Positions 8,607 through 17,661 of a stretch of DNA of 64,000 nucleotides are shown here, piece after piece. The position numbers were made by a program, and so were the translations under genes. Origin of the DNA: Rathayibacter oskolensis (GTDB lineage Bacteria > Actinomycetota > Actinomycetes > Actinomycetales > Microbacteriaceae); the NCBI RefSeq assembly GCF_900177245.1, contig NZ_FXBM01000002.1, positions 558,001 through 622,000 of the forward strand, in the 5' to 3' direction. How positions within the stretch are numbered: the first letter of the stretch is position 1; each line of letters begins with the position of its first letter. A model generated the notes under the pieces. It had not been told where the DNA came from. It saw nothing but the letters and a program-made list of their open reading frames with translations, and ran no database searches.

Positions 8607-10588
8607 GCCCGTCCTCCTGTCCTGATGAGCGCCCAGCCGTACTGCTCGAGGCGCACCGACTCGACCGCGGTGCCGGTCGCGAGATCCGTGCCCGTCACGT
8701 CGATGTCGACCGTCTGGGCCCCGTGGTTGATCACGGTGACGACGTCGCCTCGGCGCGCCGCCTCGACCCAGGGGCTCGGCGTCCGCAGCACGGGGTCGAC
8801 GCCGGCCTCCGCCGCGAGCCAGGCGGTCAGCCCGGCCATCCCCTCGTCGTCGGGGATCGTGGCGAGGTAGTGGGCGGTCCCCGCTCCCGACGCGCGGGCC
8901 GTGAGCGCGGGCATCCCCGCGGTGCGGCCGGTCGTGAACCGCGCGAGCACGTCCACCGGCCGCGGGTCGCCGTCGGGGGCGTGGATCGCGAGCTCCTCGA
9001 CGAGGTGCTCGCCGGCGAAGGCACCGGAGGGTCCCTCCGCCCGCACCGCCGCGCCCGCCGCGAGCCCGCCGAACTCGAGCACCGACACCCCGAGCACGTC
9101 GCGCAGACCCACCTGGAAGCCGCCGTCGCGGAAGGCGTCGTCCTCGTCGACCACGTCGCTGAAGGCCGTCACGAGCAGGCGCCCGCCCGCCTCGACGAAG
9201 GAGGAGAGGTTCGCGGCGGCCTCGTCGGTCAGCAGGTAGGAGTGGGCGAGCACGACGACGGAGTAGCCCGTGAGGTCGTCCACGGGACGGACCAGATCGA
9301 CGGCGATGCTCTGCCGGTGGAACGCCGCGTGCCAGCGCTGCACGAGCGAGAGGAAGTCGAGCGCGACGGGATGGTCGGGGTTCTCGATCGCCCACCAGTT
9401 CTCCCAGTCGAGCACGAGGGCGACCCGGGCTCCGGAGTCCGTGGGCCCGAGCTCCGGCAGCCCGCCGAGCACTCCTCCCAGCTCGACCACCTCCCGCCAC
9501 GTGCGCGTTCCGGTGCCCGCCTGCGGGAGCATCGCCGAGTGGAACTTCTCGCTGCCCCGGCGCGACTGGCGCCACTGGAAGAAGAGGACCGCGTCGGCGC
9601 CTCGTCCGACGGCCTGCATCGACAGCGCCGCCATCTGCCCCGGCGCCTTCGGAGCGTTCGCCGGGCGCCAGCTGACCGCGCTGGTGGCCTGCTCCATCAG
9701 GAGCCAGGGCACGCCGGGCTTCAGCGACCGCATCAGATCGCGGGTGAAGGCGGCGCCGCGGAACGACTCCGGATCGGCGGGATCGAAGTAGTTGTCGTCA
9801 CTCACGACGTCGACCTCGGCCGCCCACGACCAGTAGTCGAGAGCCGGGAACGCGCCCATGAAGTTCGTCGTGATCGGCTGCGTCGCCCCGGCCGCTCGGA
9901 GGATGTCCCTCTCGCTCACGTAGAGCTCGAGGAGGGTGTCGGAGGTGAAGCGGCGGAAGTCGAGCAGCCCCGCCGGATTGTGGCTGTAGGGGGCCTTCCT
10001 CGGGGGCACGATCTCGTCGAAGGAGCCGTACCGCTGCGACCAGAACAGAGTGCCCCAGCGGCGGTTGAGGGAGTCGACGTCGCCGTACTTGCGCTTGAGC
10101 CAGGCCCGGAAGGCGACGGCGGCGTTGTCGGAGTAGTCGTACTGCAGGTGGCAGCCGTACTCGTTGTTCACGTGCCAGAGCACCACGGCCGGATGGTCGT
10201 GGTACTGCTCGGCGATCGCGGTCACGAGCCGGGCCGCGAGCCGGCGGTAGTCGGGGGAGGCGGGGCTGTAGGCCTGCCTGCTCCCCGGCCAGTAGGTCGC
10301 CCCGTTCTCGTCCTGCGGCAGGAGGCCCGGGTAGGTCCGCGCCGCCCAGGCGGGCGGTGAGGCCGTCGCGGTCGCGAGATCCACCGCGATGCCGTGGCGG
10401 TGCAGGAGGTCGAGCACGCGATCGAGCCAGCCGAAGTCGAAGGTCGCCTCGTCGGGCTGGATGCGCGCCCACGCGAAGATGCCGAGGCTGACGAGGGTGA
10501 CCCCCGCCTCCTGCATCCGCCGCGCGTCGTCCTCCCAGATCGCCTCGTCCCACTGCTCGGGGTTGTAGTCGCCTCCGTAGTGCATCAT
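8603..10588 (-). CDS. Beta-galactosidase, GH42
   Basis: This 661-residue cytoplasmic GH42 enzyme cleaves terminal beta-galactosides. The N-terminal barrel opens with GGDYNPEQW. The acid/base Glu143 lies in HVNNEYG and the nucleophile Glu299 in WLLMEQATS. A trimerisation (GATase-like) domain and a small beta domain follow. There is no signal peptide. Two adjacent ATGs (10588 and 10585) are possible starts. A LacI-type box (10607-10620) sits directly upstream, so the beta-galactosidase/mutarotase pair is probably sugar-inducible. It is about 40% length-matched but clearly distinct in sequence from the second GH42 at 34134-36239. Confidence 0.95.
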   Translation of the reverse strand: MMHYGGDYNPEQWDEAIWEDDARRMQEAGVTLVSLGIFAWARIQPDEATFDFGWLDRVLDLLHRHGIAVDLATATASPPAWAARTYPGLLPQDENGATYWPGSRQAYSPASPDYRRLAARLVTAIAEQYHDHPAVVLWHVNNEYGCHLQYDYSDNAAVAFRAWLKRKYGDVDSLNRRWGTLFWSQRYGSFDEIVPPRKAPYSHNPAGLLDFRRFTSDTLLELYVSERDILRAAGATQPITTNFMGAFPALDYWSWAAEVDVVSDDNYFDPADPESFRGAAFTRDLMRSLKPGVPWLLMEQATSAVSWRPANAPKAPGQMAALSMQAVGRGADAVLFFQWRQSRRGSEKFHSAMLPQAGTGTRTWREVVELGGVLGGLPELGPTDSGARVALVLDWENWWAIENPDHPVALDFLSLVQRWHAAFHRQSIAVDLVRPVDDLTGYSVVVLAHSYLLTDEAAANLSSFVEAGGRLLVTAFSDVVDEDDAFRDGGFQVGLRDVLGVSVLEFGGLAAGAAVRAEGPSGAFAGEHLVEELAIHAPDGDPRPVDVLARFTTGRTAGMPALTARASGAGTAHYLATIPDDEGMAGLTAWLAAEAGVDPVLRTPSPWVEAARRGDVVTVINHGAQTVDIDVTGTDLATGTAVESVRLEQYGWALIRTGGRA

Positions 10589-10606
10589 CCGTGCGGCATC
10601 CTCTGC

Positions 10607-10620
10607 TTAAAACGTTTCAC
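10607..10620. promoter_or_regulatory. LacI-type operator before GH42/rhaM genes
   Basis: TTAAAACGTTTCAC contains the palindromic core AAACGTTT with the same GTGAAACGTTT half as the box at 3393-3404. It lies 19 bp upstream of the GH42 start and about 125 bp upstream of the divergent nagA start, so it could repress the GH42/rhaM pair and perhaps nagA. Confidence 0.6.
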
Positions 10621-10743
10621 GTCCTGCTTACCGTGTGCGCCGGGGCGATGCAAGGCAGGGGAGGGCCCGCCGCGTCTCGAGCCGATCGCACCTGCGTACC
10701 CTGGACCGCGGCGGCCCGAGACGCCGCACGCTCTGGAGGACCC

Positions 10744-11931
10744 GTGGCCCGAACCGCCGACCCCGTCGAGGAGGCGACCGGCCGCCGGGCGCGCACGACG
10801 CTCCTCCGCGCCGCTCGAGCGATCGACTCCGTGTCGACCGTCGAGGACGCGTGGATCCTCGTCGAGGGCGACCGCATCCGCGCCGCCGGCTCCGGCGAGG
10901 CACCGCCCGCCGACCGGATCGTCGAGGCGGGCGAGGCGACGCTCGTCCCGGGCTTCCTCGACATCCACGGGCACGGCGGCGCGCAGAGCTCCTACGACGA
11001 CGGGCCGGAGGCGATCGCCGCTGCCCTCGCGATGCACCGCCGGCACGGCACCACCCGCTCCGTGCTCAGCCTCGTCGCCGCGCCGATCCCGGCGCTGGCC
11101 GCGTCCCTCGCGGTCATCCGCGACGCGATGTCCGGCGACCCGCTCATCCTCGGGGCGCACCTCGAGGGGCCGTTCCTCTCGCCCGGCAACCACGGCGCCC
11201 ACGATCCCCGGCAGCTGCGGGAGCCCTCGCGCGGCGACGTCGCCGAGCTCCTCGACCGCGGTCGCGGCGTGCTCCGGCAGATCACCCTCGCGCCCGAGCT
11301 CGACGGCGCCCTCGAGGCGATCCGGCTGATCGTCGACGGAGGCGTCGTCGCGGCCGTCGGCCACACCGTCGCCTCCCACGGGCTCGCGCTGCGCGCGTTC
11401 GACGCGGGAGCGACCGTGCTGACCCACGCCTTCAACGCCATGCCCGGCATCCACCACCGCGAGCCCGGGCCGATCATGGCGGCGGCCGAGGACGAGCGGG
11501 TCACCCTCGAGCTCATCCTCGACGGCGTGCACGTCGCTCCGATCGTGGCGCGGACCCTGTTCCGCGCCGTGCCGGGCCGGATCGCCCTGATCACCGACGC
11601 GACGGCGGCGGCCGGAGCGCACGACGGCGCCTACCGGCTCGGCTCGCTCGAGGTGCGCGTGGTCGACGGGGTCGCCCGCGTCGCGGGGACGGACACGATC
11701 GCCGGCTCCACCCTGACCCAGGACGCGGCGCTGCGGACCGCGGTCGAGCGCCTCGGTCTCGGCCTGCAGGAGGCGATCACCGCGCTGACAGCGACTCCGG
11801 CCGCCGCGATGGGGGTCGGCGACCGGTTCGGACGACTGGCTCCCGGCTACGCGGCCGACGTCGTCGCGCTGCTGCCCGATCTCTCCGTCGGCCGGGTCTG
11901 GGCGGCGGGCGAGCCGGTGCCCGGGAGCTAG
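10744..11931 (+). CDS. nagA: N-acetylglucosamine-6-phosphate deacetylase
   Basis: This 395-residue amidohydrolase removes acetate from GlcNAc-6-phosphate, feeding amino-sugar catabolism and peptidoglycan recycling. Visible motifs are the metal site HGHG (75-78), the metal-ligand Glu141 in HLEGPF, VGHTVASH (206-212), THAFNAM, and catalytic Asp285 in ITDATAAAG. The GTG at 10744 is preferred over an upstream ATG at 10591: a CTGGAGGA ribosome-binding site is 3-10 bases before it, and residues encoded upstream are unlike the family. Its stop TAG overlaps the stop of the convergent mannosidase in the shared palindrome CTAG (11928-11931). Confidence 0.93.
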   Translation: MARTADPVEEATGRRARTTLLRAARAIDSVSTVEDAWILVEGDRIRAAGSGEAPPADRIVEAGEATLVPGFLDIHGHGGAQSSYDDGPEAIAAALAMHRRHGTTRSVLSLVAAPIPALAASLAVIRDAMSGDPLILGAHLEGPFLSPGNHGAHDPRQLREPSRGDVAELLDRGRGVLRQITLAPELDGALEAIRLIVDGGVVAAVGHTVASHGLALRAFDAGATVLTHAFNAMPGIHHREPGPIMAAAEDERVTLELILDGVHVAPIVARTLFRAVPGRIALITDATAAAGAHDGAYRLGSLEVRVVDGVARVAGTDTIAGSTLTQDAALRTAVERLGLGLQEAITALTATPAAAMGVGDRFGRLAPGYAADVVALLPDLSVGRVWAAGEPVPGS

Positions 11932-14381
11932 CGGGCGGCCACCACCAGCTCGTTCATCGTCCGCAGCACCTCCGGCGCGAGCAGCCGCTCCGGGTCGACC
12001 AGCGTCGCCGTGCGGACGTGCACGACCGCCTCCTCGCCGGGCAGCAGGGTCACCAGCTGGTCGGCGGCCTCGGCGTCGGGGGACGCGACGTCGGCCAGGA
12101 CCGCCAGGTCGCGGACCACCCCGGTCGCGGTGACGCGCACGTCGACGCCGCCGGGGACGTGGGACGCCGTCGCCGTGAACGGGCGCGGCTCGAGCTCCGA
12201 GTCGCGGGGCTCGGCGAAGAACCAGAGTCCGCGGACCGTGCCGACCGAGGCGCGGAGGAGCTCTCGGGAGGCGGCGTGCGCCTCCGAGACCGCGGCGGCG
12301 ACCGGCACGCGGGTCGCCGAGCGGGCGGCGACCTCGATCGTCGACTCCGTGCTCGCGAGCACCGTGCCGTCGTAGTCGAGACGGTCGACGACGAGGCGCC
12401 CGCTCCAGGCCTCCGGTGAGTCGTTCACCGCGACGACCGCGAGGCCCTCGCCCTCGGGCTGCACGGTCACGATGCGGTCGGCGAACGCCTTGCGGAGGGC
12501 GTGCAGCAGCGGCTTCGGGCGCTCGTCGCCGTCGACAGCAGCCCACGACACGACGGGCCAGCAGTCGTTCAGCTGCCAGAGGATCGCGCCCTGGCAGTGC
12601 GGCAGGAGGGAGCGGAAGTACTCGATCGCGACCGTCACAGCCGCGGCCTGGTTGAGCTGCATCGCCCAGTGCCACTCGGGCATGGTGTTCTGCAGCGGCA
12701 GGTGCGGCAGTAGTCCGTCGGTGAGCTTCGCGTTCCCCTCCATCGCCTTCTGGTGCACGAGCATGCCGGGCGACTCCGGAGTCAGGGGGTCGTCGCTGAT
12801 CGAGCCGACGAGCGTCGACCACGCGGGAGGGCCCTGCCAGCCGAACTCGGCGACGAAGCGCGGGCGCTGGTCGCGGTAGCTCGGGTAGTCCTGGCGGTTC
12901 CACTGCTCCCACAGGTGCATCGAGCCGTGCAGCTCGTCGTTCGGGTGCAGCGCGGGGTCGGGCGAGAAGGGGCTGCCGGGGGTGTAGCCGACGTGGGGGG
13001 CGAGCTCCGCGACGATCGCGGGGAAGAGCTCGAAGTAGTAGCCGGCGCCCCAGGTGCGGCCCTCGAGCCGGAGCTTCCAGTTCCAGTCCTCGTGCCCCCA
13101 GAGGTTCTCGTTGTTGCCGTTCAGCAGCACGAGGGAGGCGTGCGCGCCCAGACGGGCCACCGCCTCGCGCGACTCCGCCACGATCTCGCTCCGGAGCGGC
13201 TCCTCCTCGGCGTAGGCGGCGCAGGCGAGCAGGAAGTCCTGCCAGACGAGCAGGCCCAGCTCGTCCGCGGTGTCGTAGAGGTCCTCCGACTCGAAGATCC
13301 CGCCGCCCCAGATGCGGACGAGGTTGACGTTCGCATCGAGCGCCTGCCGCAGCCGCCGCTCGTAGCGGGCCCGGTCGACGCGGTGCGGGAAGGCGTCGTC
13401 GGGGATCCAGTTCACGCCGCGGACGAAGACGCTCGCGCCGTTGACGATCAGCGTGAACGGGGCGCCCTCCGCGTCGGGTGCCGTGTCGATCTCGACCGTG
13501 CGGAAGCCGATGCGGCGCTCGACCCGCTCGAGCTCGGTGCCTCCGGCGGTCGCGGTGACGACGAGGTCGTGGAGCACCGGCTCGCCGTAGCCGACGGGCC
13601 ACCACCGGTCGACGTCGTCGACGCGCACCTCGAGCGAGGCCTCCGTGGCGCCGTCGTCGAGGACGGCCTCGGCGGTGCCGCCCGCCACTTCGGCCCTGAC
13701 CGTGATCGGGCCGGAGGCCGCGCGATCGAGGCGGATGCTCGCCCTCAGCACTCCCGTCGATCCGTCGAGCGTCGGCGAGGTGACGAGGGAGGCGATGCGC
13801 GCGACCGACCACGAGTGCAGCGACACCGGCCGCCAGATCCCGCTGCTGGAGGTGTCGATGCCCCAGTCCCAGCCGAAGCTGCACGCCGACTTCCGCAGCG
13901 CGTTGTAGGGGTGGTGGTTGACGTGCGGCCGGTAGCCGAGCTCGAGGCTCGCCCGGTCGGCAGCGGACACCGGGGCCGAGAAGTCGACAGTCAGCTCGTT
14001 GCGGCCCTCGCGGAGGAGGCCGTCGACCGGCACCCGGTAGGAGCGGTGCTGGTTGCGGCTCTCGAGCACGGTGACGCCGTTCAGCCGCACGTCGGCGACC
14101 GTGTCGAGGCCGCCGAAGTCGAGCTCGACCCGGTCGTGACCCTGGTCGGCCCACTCGAACGCCGTCGCGTACCGCCAGTCGGTCGCGCCGATCCACTCCT
14201 GCAGGCGCTCGTTGCCGTCGAGGAACGGGTCCTCGATCAGCCCGGCCGCGAGCAGGTCGGTGTGCACGACTCCCGGCACGGCGGCGGGGATGTCCCCGGC
14301 GCGCAGGACCGCGTCCGGGACTCCCCTGGCGCTCGTCGGGCGGAGGGTCCAGCCCTCGTGCAGGGTCCGGGTGCTCGTCAT
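11928..14381 (-). CDS. Beta-mannosidase, GH2
   Basis: This 817-residue GH2 enzyme hydrolyses terminal beta-mannosides, for example from N-glycan cores or mannan. It has the N-terminal jelly-roll (WIGATDWRYATAFEW), an immunoglobulin-like middle domain and a TIM barrel. The acid/base Glu lies in LLNGNNENLWG (about residue 425) and the nucleophile in VAEFGWQGPP (about 511). The GWDWGI motif near residue 165 is typical of beta-mannosidases. There is no signal peptide. The ATG at 14381 is chosen because the family alignment starts here (LHEGWTLRP); an upstream extension to 14429 is possible but unlikely. Next to nagA, it fits intracellular degradation of an imported glycan. Confidence 0.94.
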   Translation of the reverse strand: MTSTRTLHEGWTLRPTSARGVPDAVLRAGDIPAAVPGVVHTDLLAAGLIEDPFLDGNERLQEWIGATDWRYATAFEWADQGHDRVELDFGGLDTVADVRLNGVTVLESRNQHRSYRVPVDGLLREGRNELTVDFSAPVSAADRASLELGYRPHVNHHPYNALRKSACSFGWDWGIDTSSSGIWRPVSLHSWSVARIASLVTSPTLDGSTGVLRASIRLDRAASGPITVRAEVAGGTAEAVLDDGATEASLEVRVDDVDRWWPVGYGEPVLHDLVVTATAGGTELERVERRIGFRTVEIDTAPDAEGAPFTLIVNGASVFVRGVNWIPDDAFPHRVDRARYERRLRQALDANVNLVRIWGGGIFESEDLYDTADELGLLVWQDFLLACAAYAEEEPLRSEIVAESREAVARLGAHASLVLLNGNNENLWGHEDWNWKLRLEGRTWGAGYYFELFPAIVAELAPHVGYTPGSPFSPDPALHPNDELHGSMHLWEQWNRQDYPSYRDQRPRFVAEFGWQGPPAWSTLVGSISDDPLTPESPGMLVHQKAMEGNAKLTDGLLPHLPLQNTMPEWHWAMQLNQAAAVTVAIEYFRSLLPHCQGAILWQLNDCWPVVSWAAVDGDERPKPLLHALRKAFADRIVTVQPEGEGLAVVAVNDSPEAWSGRLVVDRLDYDGTVLASTESTIEVAARSATRVPVAAAVSEAHAASRELLRASVGTVRGLWFFAEPRDSELEPRPFTATASHVPGGVDVRVTATGVVRDLAVLADVASPDAEAADQLVTLLPGEEAVVHVRTATLVDPERLLAPEVLRTMNELVVAAR

Positions 14382-14434
14382 CGGGTGGTCCACGTGATCG
14401 CTCCTCGCGTCGGGCCGGGCCGGCGGCACGAACC

Positions 14435-14440
14435 TACACT
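14435..14440 (+). promoter_or_regulatory. Candidate -10 element for a leaderless transcript
   Basis: TACACT lies six bases before the ATG at 14447. That spacing would put the transcription start on or next to the start codon, and no ribosome-binding site is present. Leaderless mRNAs are common in actinobacteria. No good -35 match is visible. Confidence 0.4.
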
Positions 14441-14446
14441 CGGACC

Positions 14447-15322
14447 ATGCGCCACGGAATCGTCATCCTCCCGCAGGAGCCCTGGATCGCGGCCCGCCGG
14501 AAGTGGCAGTCGGCCGAGGGTCTCGGCTTCGACCACGCCTGGACCTACGACCACCTCTCGTGGCGCTCGCTCGCCGATCAGCCGTGGCACGCGACCGTGC
14601 CGACGCTGACGGCGGCGGCCGTGGTGACCGAGACCATCCGCCTGGGCACCTTCGTGGCGTCGCCGAACTTCCGGCACCCGGTGCCGTTCGCGAAGGAGGT
14701 CGCGACGCTCGACGACATCGCGGGCGGCCGGTTCCTCCTCGGTGTCGGCTCGGGAGGGACGGGATTCGACGCCACCGTGCTCGGCCAGCCGCTGTACTCC
14801 GCGAGGGAGCGGCACGAGCGCTACGCCGAGTTCGTCGCGGCGCTCGACGTGCTGCTGCGCCACGAGGCGCCGGGCTCGGGCGGTATCGACCTCGAGGGCG
14901 CCTGGTTCACGGCGAGCGGAGCCCGCATGGTCGGCGAGCCGGCGCAGCGGCCGCGCGTGCCGCTCGTGCTGGCGGCGAACGGTCCGAAGGGTCTGGCGCT
15001 CGTGGCCGAGCACGCCCAGGGCTGGGTGACGACCGGCCGGGAGGGGACGGACGGCGACGAGTGGTGGGCCTCGGTCGCCGCGCTCGGCGAGCGGCTCGAC
15101 GACGCGCTCGAGGCGGCGGGGCGCGACCAGCGCTCGCTCGACCGCTACCTCTCCCTCGACTCCGGACCGTTCTTCTCGTTCGAGAGCGTCGCCCGCTTCG
15201 ACGAGATGGTCGGCCGCGCCGAGGAGCTCGGTTTCACCGACGTGATCTCGCACTGGCCGCGTGCCGAGGGGGTCTACGCGGGCGACGACGAGGTGCTGTA
15301 CGAGGCGGCCTCGCGGTTCTGA
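14447..15322 (+). CDS. LLM-class flavin-dependent oxidoreductase
   Basis: This 291-residue luciferase-like (bacterial luciferase/F420-dependent) oxidoreductase has the barrel start GIVILPQEPW, then GFDHAWTYDHLSWR, TETIRLGTFVASPNFRHPVPFAKEVATLDDIAGGRF and GVGSGGTGFDA. These motifs line the flavin or F420 pocket. The substrate is unknown. It is transcribed divergently from the mannosidase and ends 10 bp from the convergent ABC1-kinase gene, so it is probably a single-gene unit. Confidence 0.9.
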   Translation: MRHGIVILPQEPWIAARRKWQSAEGLGFDHAWTYDHLSWRSLADQPWHATVPTLTAAAVVTETIRLGTFVASPNFRHPVPFAKEVATLDDIAGGRFLLGVGSGGTGFDATVLGQPLYSARERHERYAEFVAALDVLLRHEAPGSGGIDLEGAWFTASGARMVGEPAQRPRVPLVLAANGPKGLALVAEHAQGWVTTGREGTDGDEWWASVAALGERLDDALEAAGRDQRSLDRYLSLDSGPFFSFESVARFDEMVGRAEELGFTDVISHWPRAEGVYAGDDEVLYEAASRF

Positions 15323-15332
15323 GCCGTGACGG

Positions 15333-17036
15333 TCAGCGCCGCCGGCCGCCGAGCAGCGCGTGCAGCAGCGGCACGACCGAGGCCACCAGGAGCACCGTCC
15401 CGAGCACCCCGTCGTCGGGGCGGAGGATCGCCCCCGCGATCAGCAGGCCCGCGAACAGCACCGCCGAGATCACCCGCCGCACCGTGCCCTCGAGCACCGT
15501 CAGGCGGCGCTCGACGCTCGGGACGGTGACGGCGAGCCTGCCGTCGTCGAGCGTCGTGACCAGCTCGTCGAGCCGCCGCGGAAGGCGCCAGATCAGCCCC
15601 AGGGTGTCGACGGCCTGCCGGCCGATGTCCTGCGCGACGTTGCCCCGCTCCTCGCGGATCAGCTGCTGGGCGTAGGGCTCGACCGAGTCCCAGAGGTTGA
15701 ACGCGGGGTCGAGCGCGCTGGCGACACCGGAGGTGAGCGACATCGCCCGGATGACGAGCAGGAAGTTCTCGGGCAGCTGGAACGGGAGCGAGCGCACCAC
15801 GTCGCCGAACTGCACGGCGAAGTCGCGGAACTCTCGCGGGTCCACCTCGCGCAGCTCGGCGAAGCCCATGCCTCCGAAGCGGGCGAACAGCTGCGTCATC
15901 GCCTGCTCGAGCTCGCGCGAATCGGCGGAGGGGAGCAGCACGCCGACCTCGCGGGCCGCGTCGACCAGGCCCTTGCCGTCGCGCGAGGCGGCGGCGATGA
16001 GCATCTTGCGCAGACCCGCGCGGGTCGACGGCGGCACCTCGCCCATCATCCCGAAGTCGATGAACGTCAGCCGCCACGGCTGCTCGGCGCCGGGAGTCGG
16101 GGTGACGAAGATGTTGCCGGGGTGCGGATCGGCGTGGAAGTAGCCGTTCGTGAACAGCTGGTCGAACATGACCGCGGCGAAGACGGGCGCCACGTCCCGC
16201 GGGTCGATCCCGGCCGCGGCGAGCGCGGCGGCATCGGTGATCTTGATGGCGGTGACGTCCTCGAGCGTCAGCACCTTCCTCGTCGAGCGCTCCCAGACCA
16301 CGTCGGGGATGCCCACGCGAGGGTCGCCGGCGAAGTCCGCTGCGAAGCGGATCGAGCTCGCGGCCTCGTGCAGGTAGTCGATCTCCTCGAGGCTGGTCGC
16401 CGTGAACTCCTCGACGAGCGCGGGCGCGTCGACCCGGTCCGAGACGAGGCGGACGTGGCTGAGCCAGCCGCCGACCCGCCGCAGCGCCGCGAGGTCGACC
16501 TCGACGATCCCGTCGATCCCCGGCCGCTGCACCTTGATGATCGCGGTCTCGTGCCCGGTGTCGGCGGCGTCGGTCGGGTTCAACCGCGCCCGGTGCGCCT
16601 GCCCGAGCGAGGCGGCCGCCACCGGCGACTCGTCGACCCAGGCGTAGGCGCGCTCCAGCGGCATCCCCAGCTGGGCCTCCGCGAGCACGCGGATCTCGGC
16701 GAAGGGAACGGGCGGGACCTCGTCCTGCAGCCCCTCGAGCTCGCGGGTGATCTCGGGCGGCAGCACGTCCAGGCGCGACGACATGAACTGGCCGACCTTG
16801 ATCATCAGCCCGCCGAGCTCGACGGCGAGCACGTGGAAGCTGCGCGCGAAGCGCTGCATCCGCCGCGGTCGGGTGCGCAGGGCGATGGAGGAGAGCCCGA
16901 CGCGCGGCAGGAGCAGATCGAAGAACCAGGTCACCGCGAGGTGCCAGCCGGCGAAGCGCAGGATGCGGCGGTACCGCCTGCGGTCGCTCCGTGTACGGAA
17001 GCCCGGGTCGCCGGGACCCGGGCTGACCGACGGCAC
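15333..17036 (-). CDS. ABC1/AarF/UbiB-family atypical protein kinase
   Basis: This 567-residue protein carries the ABC1 kinase-like domain. Features are the lysine-containing KxGQ-type motif (GLMIKVGQFMSSRLDVLPPE), SLGQAHRA replacing the glycine-rich loop, AIIKVQRPGI, the catalytic FHADPHPGNIF and the metal-binding TFIDFGMMG. Two C-terminal hydrophobic segments (VISAVLFAGLLIAGAIL, VLLVASVVPLLHALLGG) anchor it in the membrane, as in UbiB homologues that support quinone-lipid biosynthesis. The GTG at 17036 follows an AGGA site 10 bases upstream and lies 5 bp after the PadR stop. A longer in-frame extension overlaps the PadR gene and is rejected. The pair is presumably co-transcribed. Confidence 0.9.
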   Translation of the reverse strand: MPSVSPGPGDPGFRTRSDRRRYRRILRFAGWHLAVTWFFDLLLPRVGLSSIALRTRPRRMQRFARSFHVLAVELGGLMIKVGQFMSSRLDVLPPEITRELEGLQDEVPPVPFAEIRVLAEAQLGMPLERAYAWVDESPVAAASLGQAHRARLNPTDAADTGHETAIIKVQRPGIDGIVEVDLAALRRVGGWLSHVRLVSDRVDAPALVEEFTATSLEEIDYLHEAASSIRFAADFAGDPRVGIPDVVWERSTRKVLTLEDVTAIKITDAAALAAAGIDPRDVAPVFAAVMFDQLFTNGYFHADPHPGNIFVTPTPGAEQPWRLTFIDFGMMGEVPPSTRAGLRKMLIAAASRDGKGLVDAAREVGVLLPSADSRELEQAMTQLFARFGGMGFAELREVDPREFRDFAVQFGDVVRSLPFQLPENFLLVIRAMSLTSGVASALDPAFNLWDSVEPYAQQLIREERGNVAQDIGRQAVDTLGLIWRLPRRLDELVTTLDDGRLAVTVPSVERRLTVLEGTVRRVISAVLFAGLLIAGAILRPDDGVLGTVLLVASVVPLLHALLGGRRR

Positions 17037-17041
17037 CCGGG

Positions 17042-17584
17042 TCAGTCCTGCGCGAGGATCGCGTACAGCCTGCGGCGCGTGTCCTCGAGTTCCGTGATGG
17101 CCTGCCGGATCTGCGCCGGAGAGCCCGAGCGACCGACCTGCGCGGCCGCCTGCGCGAGCGCGACTCCGGCCCTGGGCAGTGCCCCGAAGTCGACCGACTC
17201 GGACTCGGCCGACGCCCACGGCGCCGACGTGCCGGAGCCCGCGACCTGCGCGTGACCCGCCTCGGTCAGCGTGTAGGTCTTGCGGCCGTTGGACTCGTCG
17301 GCGGCGATCAGGCCCTCGTCGGCCAGCAGCTGCAGCGTCGGGTAGACCGAGCCGGGGCTCGGCTTCCAGGCCCCGCCGCTGCGCTCCTCGATCTCGTGGA
17401 TGATCTGGTAGCCGTGCATAGGCTGCTCGGCGAGGAGCGCCAGCACGGCGGCGCGGACGTCGCCGCGGCCGACCCGGCTGCCGACGCGCTTGTCGAAGCT
17501 GGAGCGCGCCTGCTCCATGGCCTGCCAGATGCCCTCGATCGGGTTCCCCGTGCCGAAGCCGGGCGTGGAGTACGAACTGTTCAT
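17042..17584 (-). CDS. PadR-family transcriptional regulator
   Basis: This 180-residue regulator has the PadR winged helix (GDVRAAVLALLAEQPMHGYQIIHEIEERSGGAWKPSPGSVYPTLQLLADEGLI) after about 40 N-terminal residues, followed by a C-terminal helical dimerisation region. The call is clear; the ligand is unknown. It leads a two-gene unit with the ABC1 kinase gene. The leader contains ACGATACTCAGCGATAT (17606-17622), with two CGATA repeats, as a possible autoregulatory site. Confidence 0.93.
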   Translation of the reverse strand: MNSSYSTPGFGTGNPIEGIWQAMEQARSSFDKRVGSRVGRGDVRAAVLALLAEQPMHGYQIIHEIEERSGGAWKPSPGSVYPTLQLLADEGLIAADESNGRKTYTLTEAGHAQVAGSGTSAPWASAESESVDFGALPRAGVALAQAAAQVGRSGSPAQIRQAITELEDTRRRLYAILAQD

Positions 17585-17605
17585 GGTGACCTCCCGTTTC
17601 TCCGA

Positions 17606-17622
17606 ACGATACTCAGCGATAT
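17606..17622. promoter_or_regulatory. Possible PadR autoregulatory site
   Basis: ACGATACTCAGCGATAT contains the direct repeat CGATA separated by five bases and is AT-rich for this genome. It lies 22 bp upstream of the padR-like start. The position is typical of PadR autorepression, but the sequence alone does not prove binding. Confidence 0.3.
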
Positions 17623-17661
17623 GTGCGGCGACTGTGAGCGACAGCCCCTCCGCGATGCCCG

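Noticed and set aside
10585-14196. Minus-strand frame of about 1200 codons across nagA and the mannosidase
   Set aside because: Arg-rich shadow product; it conflicts with two well-supported genes.
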